Of a DNA stretch of 64,000 bases, positions 57,935-64,000 are shown one piece after another. The DNA is taken from assembly GCF_022605725.1 (NCBI RefSeq), contig NC_065548.1:46183131-46247130 (forward strand), written 5' to 3'. Position 1 is the first letter of the stretch; the number at the start of each line of letters is the position of its first letter. Origin of the DNA: Anthonomus grandis grandis. Lineage: Eukaryota > Arthropoda > Insecta > Coleoptera > Curculionidae. The translations under genes and the position numbers were made by a program. Under the pieces are notes generated by a model, which was given only the letters and a program-made list of their open reading frames with translations, was not told the DNA's origin and did no database searches.

Positions 57935-58183
57935 TTTCGGGCTATTCTTCACGGCCAACAAACGTACACTTGACCTGTAGTAACGTGTAGTATCGCTGCA
58001 TATTGCGCAATAAAGAAATAAAATTTTAAATCTAGGCTCGTCGCTTTCTTTGACTCCATGCTATAACGAGACACTCGTTGCTTCACTATATGCGCCTCTA
58101 TTTGAATATAATTGCTTAAAATTTGTCTCGCCGCTAGAATCGCGGCTAGACTCGAGGCTCGCCGCTCCATTATGTTTGTACCC

Positions 58184-58349
58184 TAATACGTTCGAAAGTC
58201 CCGTTGCGCATCTATGATGTCGAAATCACAATATTGAATTTTTGAATATTGTTCCTTTCGCCATACTTAGTCAGTAAACTATTAATTACCTTTTCCAATA
58301 CCTTTAATAGATAAGGAAGTACACTTTCTGGCCTTAAATCTTTATATTC
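58184..58349 (-). pseudogene. Non-LTR element 3: RT segment between Harbinger and Penelope
   Basis: Minus strand: DLRPESVLPYLLKVLEKVINSLLTKYGERNNI, then degraded sequence to the Harbinger TSD. This is RT block 2 of the CR1/jockey type. It joins 60384 upstream through the 16-bp duplication TTAAATCTTTATATTC. Confidence 0.82.
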
Positions 58350-58377
58350 AATTTCGTGTTTGTGACCCAATATCTTC

Positions 58378-58768
58378 AATATTGCGGAGGGTTGTTGGGT
58401 GACTTATATGGGTGGACTTATATTAAGTCAACCTCAGGACACTGAAATGGATTCAAGTAAATACAGAAATAAAACAAAGTAATTTCAAGTACATAAAAAA
58501 CACTATTAAAATAAATGTTCTTTAAGTTACAAAAATTATAACAACAAAAAACAAAAACCACGACGCAGTTAAAATTACATTCAGGTACAATCCGTTAAAA
58601 AAAATTTTTATAAAAAAAACAGTATAAAATTAATTTTATTTATTTATTTTTTTTTTAAACATTACACCTCTTACCTAAGTCTAGGTTTCTTAAGTGAGAA
58701 TTAAAACACATTTATAATAGGAGCGTAGAATTATTTTTAACATGGGTTAAATTGTAGGTGTTATTGTG
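58378..58768 (-). repeat. Penelope pseudo-LTR, left copy
   Basis: Inverted match to 59962-60385. It lacks about 30 bp present in the right copy, including the GAAAC part of the hammerhead-like motif. Confidence 0.85.
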
Positions 58769-58996
58769 GGCAAACTAGAATCAACAAAAAGCCAAGAAAC
58801 AAATGTTTTTATTCTTCCGAGCGTTTATTTATTTAATTTTGATGATTTAATGTTATGTTGATAAGTTAAGGATTAGTAGATAAGGAAGATGTATGTATCT
58901 ATACGTTCAAAACCAGAAACTTAATTTGTTAATACACTGTGTGATCTAAATTTGGGACATACACTCTTTGACAAAAATAAATTTTATGTTTTAGTT

Positions 58997-59953
58997 TTAT
59001 CTTTTTGGTAGTAAATTAATTAAATTATAGTAACTTGCATTTAGATCATCGGTGTCTTGTTTTTTATTAATGCTTTCTTTATACTTTTTTATATTAACCA
59101 TTTCTAGTAAAATTCTTTTTTTATAATTTGATTCTCTGCCAATGATCCGAGTGCTGTTAAAATCAAATTGGTGTTGTTGATTGAAGGAGTGTTCTGCTAG
59201 AGCAGTCTTCCCAGATGCTGTGTAGTTCGTTGGTTTTACGCTTCTTTCGTGTTCGCTAATTCTGGTTTTTAAGTACCTGCCCGTTTGACCCACATACAAA
59301 CCTTGACAATCAGAACAGGGTATTTTATAAACCACGCCACTTTGTAACTCATTTGGTGTTTTATCTTTGAGTTTTGAGAAGTACTTGTTGATAGTATTTT
59401 CATTTTTGAACGCTATTCTGACTTCATCATCAGAAACAACTCCTGATAGCCTTTCAGACAAACCTTTGACATAAGGAATTTTTGCAAATTTATGGTTTTG
59501 GTTTTCTTTGACTTTAATAGGTGTAGGGTTGTTGTTTAGGATTTTGTTTAATAATTTATGAGGAAAATTGTTTTTTAGTAAAATATCTTTAATTTTGTTA
59601 ACGTTTTTTTTACGAAAACTGGAGTGAGATAAGGCTATTACGCGGGATTTTAGGTTGCTAATTATGTTTAATTTTTGTTTAAATGAGTGATTTGATTGGT
59701 AGTTAAGAAATCTCTCAGAGAAAGTGGGTTTGTGATACCAATCAGTGATGATTGTATTATCTTCTGTTCTGATTAATAGAATGTCTAGAAATGGAAGTTT
59801 GTTATTTGTTTCACACTCTATAGTGAACTGTAATTTAGGGTGGAAACTGTTAAATGTACTTTTTATGTTTTCTATTTCAGTTTTTGGAATACACGTGGCA
59901 ATGTCGTCAACGAATCTTTTAAAAAATGGTAACCTACATTTTATTTTCCCCAT
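58997..59953 (-). CDS. Penelope RT (C-terminal part) + GIY-YIG endonuclease, 318 aa, 5'-truncated
   Basis: An open frame that begins inside the RT domain just before the active-site box (FFKRFVDDIATCIP). It continues through LPFLDILLIRTEDNTI, WYHKPTFSERFLNYQS, the linker SERLSGVVSDDEV and the GIY-YIG endonuclease (GVVYKIPCSDCQGLYVGQTGRYLKTRISEHERS), to the TAA near 58997. A full Penelope protein is about 800 aa, so the N-terminal half of the RT is missing, cut by the right-hand inverted pseudo-LTR at 59962. No stop or frameshift was seen in what remains. The ATG at 59953 is probably not a true start. Confidence 0.9.
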   Translation of the reverse strand: MGKIKCRLPFFKRFVDDIATCIPKTEIENIKSTFNSFHPKLQFTIECETNNKLPFLDILLIRTEDNTIITDWYHKPTFSERFLNYQSNHSFKQKLNIISNLKSRVIALSHSSFRKKNVNKIKDILLKNNFPHKLLNKILNNNPTPIKVKENQNHKFAKIPYVKGLSERLSGVVSDDEVRIAFKNENTINKYFSKLKDKTPNELQSGVVYKIPCSDCQGLYVGQTGRYLKTRISEHERSVKPTNYTASGKTALAEHSFNQQHQFDFNSTRIIGRESNYKKRILLEMVNIKKYKESINKKQDTDDLNASYYNLINLLPKR

Positions 59954-59961
59954 CCACCTAC

Positions 59962-60385
59962 AATAACACCTACAATTTAACCCATGTTAAAAATAATTCT
60001 ACGCTCCTATTATAAATGTGTTTTAATTATAACTTAAGAAACCTAGACTTAGGTAAGAGGTGTAATGTTAAAAAAAAAAAAAATAAATAAATAAAATTAA
60101 TTTTAAATTGTTTTTTTTATAAAATTTTTTTTAACGGATTGTACCTGAATGTAATTTTAACTGCGTCGTGGTTTTTGTTTTTTGTTGTTTTAATTTTTGT
60201 AACTTAAAGAACATTTATTTTAATAGTGTTTTTTATGTACTTGAAATTACTTTGTTTTATCTCTGTAATTACTTGAATCCATTTCAGTGTCCTGAGGATG
60301 ACTTAATATAAATCGAAACGTCGACATTTAGATAAACAGGTTTCTGTTTTATTTCTGACCCCACCCAAGAACCCTCCGCAATATT
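59962..60385 (+). repeat. Penelope pseudo-LTR, right (inverted) copy
   Basis: Inverted match to 58378-58768. It holds the more complete hammerhead-like motif at 60288-60325. Confidence 0.85.
60288..60325 (+). ncRNA. Hammerhead-ribozyme-like core in the Penelope pseudo-LTR
   Basis: CTGAGGA (60292-60298, fits CUGANGA) and GAAAC (60315-60319) flank GACTTA-ATA-TAAATC, which can form a six-pair stem II with one mismatch. In the left copy (minus strand, 58440-58413) the same stem is a perfect GACTTA/TAAGTC, but the GAAAC side is lost. The orientation is sense with respect to the Penelope frame. Penelope-like elements are known to carry hammerhead motifs. One extra T between CTGAGGA and stem II, and no clear stem III, keep this tentative. 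Confidence 0.42.
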
Positions 60386-60399
60386 AAATCTTTATATTC

Positions 60400-61385
60400 T
60401 TGGAAACAATTAATTTTTCCCATTTCGAGGAAAATATTAATAATGTGTGTTATAAAAGGTAAAAGAAAAGGACCGCAGAGTTTAATAATGTAATTATTTA
60501 GTCCATCCAGCCCAAATGCATTTGACGTAATATGCGATATTATATTTAGTACCTCTATTTCCGTTGTGGGCGTAAAATGGAAAATAGAGGGGTCAGTGTT
60601 ATTTTTATGATATGGAAAAATATCAGAGTTAGCTGTACCAGAAGAAGAGAGAATTATGGTAAAAGTGATTAGTTTCAATTGAGTTTTTCAGTGAGTTTGG
60701 TATTTCAAATTTGTTCGGGTGAATTCCGTTATAAAATTTATTAACGTCCTTCCGCGTACATATTAGATGTACGCGATAGTCAATAGTTTAAAAATGCCTT
60801 TTTCTCATTTTTTATTGTTTTGATAGTTAAGTTGCGTTATATAGCTTCCTCGATTTGCCGAGATTTCATTTTTTTTTATACTTAGTTAATGCCTTATTAC
60901 GAAGTCTCATTTACTCTTTAGTATTTTTTAGCCAGGATTGGTAGTTGTTTGTAATTTTGACTTTTTTTTTTAAGAATCATGAATATTGATAAGTATAGAA
61001 ATGTTATTAATAAACGTTATTTTGTCATTAATGTCAGAAATTTCGTAAATATTTCTTCGTGGAATATATTGTAAATTGTAAATAAACTGTTTTAAGTCGA
61101 TATTTACAAGGTCTCTAACTTCCCTATATAAGGTTTCTTTTTTCTAATGAGAATTCGCAGAATATAACTTCGTAATTTGAAAACTGTGAAGCATCGAATA
61201 CAATATCAACTTTAATAATTTCTATATTCTCGGTGACCAGCAATAGATCTATAATTATGCTTGAAAAGCTGGTAATCCGCGTGGGAGATGACATTTTTTT
61301 GTATCATACCAAAAGATGCCAACATTAGGCTGAACTGCCGTACCCGTAATTTGAAAATAATTTTTTTAAATTTATATTGAAATAA
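60400..61385 (-). pseudogene. Non-LTR element 3: endonuclease end, linker and RT N-terminus
   Basis: Minus strand from 61385: SPTRITSFSSIIIDLLLVTENIEII (end of the APE endonuclease, about 61290-61210), WLKNTKE.MRLRNKALTK near 60930, KDVNKFYNGIHPNKFEIPNSLKNSI (about 60755-60670), then HFTPTTEIEVLNIISHITSNAFGLDGLNNYIIK and FLLPFITHIINIFLEMGKIN (RT block 1) up to the Penelope junction. It is 5'-truncated in the endonuclease near 61385. Several stops are present. Confidence 0.8.
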
Positions 61386-61396
61386 TTATTATTATT

Positions 61397-61582
61397 AACC
61401 CATTAACGCCCAAATTATTTTTTTTGTACCTCCCTCATGATTTTTAGTATATGCTTATCTTTTGACATAAAAATCTTAAGTTCATCTACTTCAGGAGGTA
61501 GTGCACCTATGTCGGCATCTATTTGTTCCGAATATAGATAATCAACAGCATCTTCCAGGTGACGAAAATATTGCCGACTCAT
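61397..61582 (-). pseudogene. piggyBac-like remnant: N-terminal exon next to a TTAACCC end
   Basis: ATG at 61582 (minus) opens MSRQYFRHLEDAVDYLYSE, then LPPEVDELKIFMS, and stops near 61418. This resembles the N-terminus of some piggyBac transposases (acidic, LPP.VDEL). About 20 bp beyond, TTAACCCATTAACGCCC (61397-61413) resembles a piggyBac end. The catalytic core is absent; it is probably an internally deleted derivative. No matching second end was found in the window. Confidence 0.4.
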
Positions 61583-61657
61583 CCTAAAACCAAAATCATG
61601 TATAAAACATCTATTTACCTTTACTTCATTTTTTTGTAATAACTAGTATTCTAAAGA

Positions 61658-61662
<5 letters not shown>

Positions 61663-61694
<32 letters not shown>
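61663..61694. repeat. (TA)16 microsatellite
   Basis: Thirty-two bases of perfect TA repeat, ending exactly at the Tc1 insertion point. Tc1 elements insert at TA, so the tract was a natural target. Confidence 0.95.
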
Positions 61695-61698
<4 letters not shown>

Positions 61699-63301
61699 AG
61701 TGGCCAAAATTATAGCAACAAATCTGAATTTTACTAATATTTAATAATAACTATTATATGTATGTTTTAATCGTAAAAGTACGCCACTGGTTTAGATGGC
61801 CTCTTAATATTTAAACAAAATTTCTCATTCAAATAAAAAAAAGCCTACCTGTTTTTTTGCTGACAATAAATATTTGTAATTGCAAATATTTCACCTGGTC
61901 ATAATTATAGCAACATTTGAAATTTAGTGCTCTTTCAATCTGTTGAAGTGCAATATTGAAATAATTTATATTGTGATTTCTTGGTAGTTATTAACTTATT
62001 TAAATAACAGTATGAGTCGTGGTAAAACCGTGTCTGTTGAAGTGAGGCAACTTATAATTAATCAGTATAAGTCAGGCGTCAAACAGTCATCCATTGCAAA
62101 AAATTTTGCTTTTCACAGATCAGTTGTATCACGTATAGTGAAAAGATACAATAACACAGGGCTGGTAGTACCCAAAAAAAATTCGGGACGTCCCCGGAAA
62201 ACTTGAAAGGTGACAAAATGATTGTTCGGATTTCCAGGCAAAACCCATTTTTGTCCTCTTTAAAAATTAAAGGGCTTTTGGATGGCAGTGGGTGTTTCGA
62301 TCTTAGTGAACGATCCATAAGGAGGCGTCTATTTGAAAATAAGTTGTTTGGACGCAGACCAGCAAAAAAGCCTCTTCTTTCCAAGAAGAACGTGAAGGCC
62401 CGACTTGAATTTGCTCGAGAACACCAGGGCTGGACTATTGATCAGTGGCGCAGTTATTTTTAGCGATGAATCAAAATTCAATTTATTTAAAAGTGATGGT
62501 GCTGCATACGTTCGACGTCCTGTAGGCAAAAGATTTAATCCTCGGTACACTTCTCCTACAGTTAAGCATGGTGGTGGTTCAGTTTTAGTGTGGAGCTGTT
62601 TTTCGGGGTATGGTATGGGACCTCTTCACAGAATAGAAGGGATTATGGATCCATTTATGTACAAGGATATATTAAAGAATGTTATGTTACCCTATTCTGA
62701 AGAAAATATGCCACTGTTATATCAATTTCAACATGACAATGATCCAAAACATTCTTCAAGGCTAATAAAAGAGTTTCTCCATGATGAAAAAATTAATGAT
62801 ATGAAGTGGCCCTCCCAATCTCCGGATTTAAATCCAATAGAAAATCTTTGGGAACTTGTGGATAACAGGTGTAGAACCAGGAATTTCAAAAATGCTGGAG
62901 AACTTTTCGAAGCTCTTCAGGATACTTGGTTGTCTATCAATCATGATGTTATAAACAAACTTATTTTATCCATGCCAAAAAGATTCATTGCTGTTATAAG
63001 GGCTAAAGGGTACCATACTAAATACTGAAGAATATTATTGTATTGTAATCTTATTTTGACTTTAGAGAATAAATAAATTGATTTTTCTAAAATGTGTTAT
63101 AATTTTGCTATAATTTTGTCCAACTTGTTTCCTAAAAAAATTCCCATTTTTTATTTCTTTTATAAAGTAACAAAAAAATAAACATAAATAAAAAGCTTTG
63201 TAAAAAATACATCATAATATATACCAGTTTTTTTTCTAATCTACCACATCATATAATTTGAAGGAAAAATGTACTTGTTGCTATAATTATGGCCACTACT
63301 G
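61695..63301 (+). mobile_element. Tc1 element (1,607 bp)
   Basis: TIRs CAATAGTGGCCAAAATTATAG (start shown as CAATAGTGGCC at 61695) and the inverted match ending ATGGCCACTACTG at 63301, about 26 bp with two or three mismatches. TA flanks both ends (61693-61694, 63302-63303). Length and content are standard for Tc1. The transposase is frameshifted. Confidence 0.93.
62012..63028 (+). pseudogene. Tc1 transposase (DD34E), two frameshifts
   Basis: The N-terminal paired-like domain (VEVRQLIINQYKSGVKQSSIA, VVSRIVKRYNNTG) ends in the GRPRK AT-hook-like motif and a TGA at 62204. The frame moves to +1 (FLSSLKIKGLL, SERSIRRRLFE) and back near 62440. The catalytic core has Asp in VIFSDESKF, Asp in FQHDNDPKHSS and Glu in SPDLNPIENLWE. 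The C-terminal part is open to TGA 63026-63028. All catalytic residues are kept, so only the two indels block it. Confidence 0.92.
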
Positions 63302-64000
63302 TATATATCCGCCCAGCGTCCTCATTTGAGTACGCCAAGTTTTCCTAATCCTATTTGTAGCTCTATTTTTTTATTATATGACAATATATATATTTTATTG
63401 AGAGTATACATATTACCAAGAAGATAAAATATATAATATATAAAAATATAATAAATAAACTTACAGTAAATATATAAACTTACCTTTTAAAGAAAAATAT
63501 TTCCACGTAAAAATGTAAATAGGGATTATAAAAAACTAAACCTACAGTTTTTGGCGCAAATCAAATATATTAACACGTAAAGTGCCATAACGGAAATGCA
63601 TTATTGTAGTACCCTGGGGCCAAATTATTTTATTTAATATACTAAATCCACTTTAGTAAATATCCTATTATTCATGCTTCTTTTACGAAATTTTCATTTT
63701 TTTTGTCGAATTTTTCATATTTTTTTTTGACGGATGACGTGTATCCCCCATGGCCTGAAAGCAAACACGCAATATTATGGCCAGTGGGGGGGCAAAGGTG
63801 ACCGTCACCCAATCGTAATTGCGACGCGCATTCTTCGATATTCGATTCAGTTTGACGTTAGAAAGCACACCTGTATGATCTGTTCTTCGCTGTGTTTCGC
63901 ATAGTAGTCGCAAGTTGTTATTTTCTTTTTTGGTTGTTTTTGTGGAGTAAGCTTGTGATATTTCAAGGCGTGTGAAAAAGAAAACTGTTGCAAGCGTAAA
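63302..64000. other. No recognisable gene; possible piggyBac-type end at 63572
   Basis: TTAACACGTAAAGTGCC near 63572 resembles the start of a piggyBac-type element running off the window. The frame at 63683-63913 has no motif I can name. Otherwise it is AT-rich. Confidence 0.4.

Larger units (their letters stand above)
50843..58183 (+). mobile_element. PIF/Harbinger element, split by a BEL/Pao element
   Basis: Ends GGGTACAGACATTGTGGAGC (50843) and, inverted, GGGTACAAACATAATGGAGC (from 58183). The similarity continues inward for about 55 bp (GGCGAGCCTCGAGTCTAG..GC.ATTCTAGCGGCGAG). The 3-bp TSD is TAA (50840-50842 and 58184-58186), as expected for PIF/Harbinger. It encodes a DDE transposase (+) and a MADF/Myb-like partner protein (-). 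About 4.4 kb of BEL sequence sits in the transposase intron. The insertion splits non-LTR element 3. Confidence 0.93.
58350..60383 (-). mobile_element. Penelope-like element (2,034 bp) with inverted terminal copies
   Basis: Flanked by a 16-bp direct repeat TTAAATCTTTATATTC (58334-58349 and 60384-60399), taken as the TSD; its removal rejoins the RT frame of non-LTR element 3. About 390-420 bp at the left (58378-58768) recurs in inverted orientation at the right (59962-60385), including AATATTGCGGAGGGTT at the outer edges. Between lies the 3' part of the RT/GIY-YIG gene on the minus strand. Inverted or tandem pseudo-LTRs are typical of Penelope elements. Confidence 0.88.

Noticed and set aside
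63683..63913. 76-codon minus-strand frame as a gene
   Set aside because: No recognised domain or splice context; it may be repeat-derived but cannot be supported.
1..64000. tRNA, rRNA or host protein genes
   Set aside because: I looked for tRNA-like cloverleaf boxes near the primer sites and elsewhere and for any conserved host protein, and saw none I could support by eye.

Overview
This is a 64-kb, AT-rich stretch of animal DNA, most likely insect. Short GT-AG introns (53-192 bp in several genes), an env-bearing Gypsy retrovirus-like element, P, piggyBac, Penelope-like and ISL2EU elements and the lack of operons point that way. I recognised no host gene. Almost everything that can be read is transposable elements, and most sit inside older elements, so the window is a fossil record of successive insertions. 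Several junctions can be read to the base because the target-site duplications (TSDs) and the broken host reading frames survive.

Layout. (1) 0.8-6.4 kb: a mariner/Tc3-like transposase pseudogene split by an almost intact ISL2EU element (1399-6043, AT TSD), which encodes a spliced THAP-DDE transposase and a convergent SWIM-YqaJ nuclease. (2) 7.1-8.0 kb: a 0.93-kb inverted-repeat element with a perfect 20-bp hairpin at its centre. (3) 8.15-18.2 kb: a broken piggyBac carrying a young env-type Gypsy provirus (10282-17702, two 225-bp LTRs). (4) 18.2-21 kb: a GACGT-rich tract and a decayed mariner transposase. (5) 21.0-27.5 kb: a jockey-like RT gene split by a 5.1-kb P-type element (30-bp perfect TIRs, 7-bp TSD, THAP exon plus RNase H-like exon). 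(6) 30.0-38.4 kb: a CMC/CACTA-like element carrying a Mutator-like (MULE) element, itself carrying an LTR-element 5' fragment and two small MITEs. (7) 39.2-40.6 kb: a deleted hAT. (8) 40.7-49.5 kb: a second non-LTR element split by a mariner with ~0.6-kb TIRs and by a second piggyBac. (9) 50.1-61.4 kb: a third non-LTR element split by a PIF/Harbinger (which holds a BEL/Pao element in its transposase intron) and by a Penelope-like element with inverted terminal copies and a hammerhead-like motif. (10) 61.7-63.3 kb: a Tc1 element in a (TA)n tract.

How it works together. The elements are not a pathway; each autonomous one carries its own mobilisation genes, nearly all now broken. The best preserved are the ISL2EU transposase (all DDE residues, open frame), the mariner transposase at 42.1-43.3 kb (one nonsense codon) and the Penelope RT/GIY-YIG frame (open but 5'-truncated). 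I think the most interesting objects are the ISL2EU two-gene unit, the P-type element and the inverted Penelope unit. All family assignments come from motifs read by eye; no database search was run.
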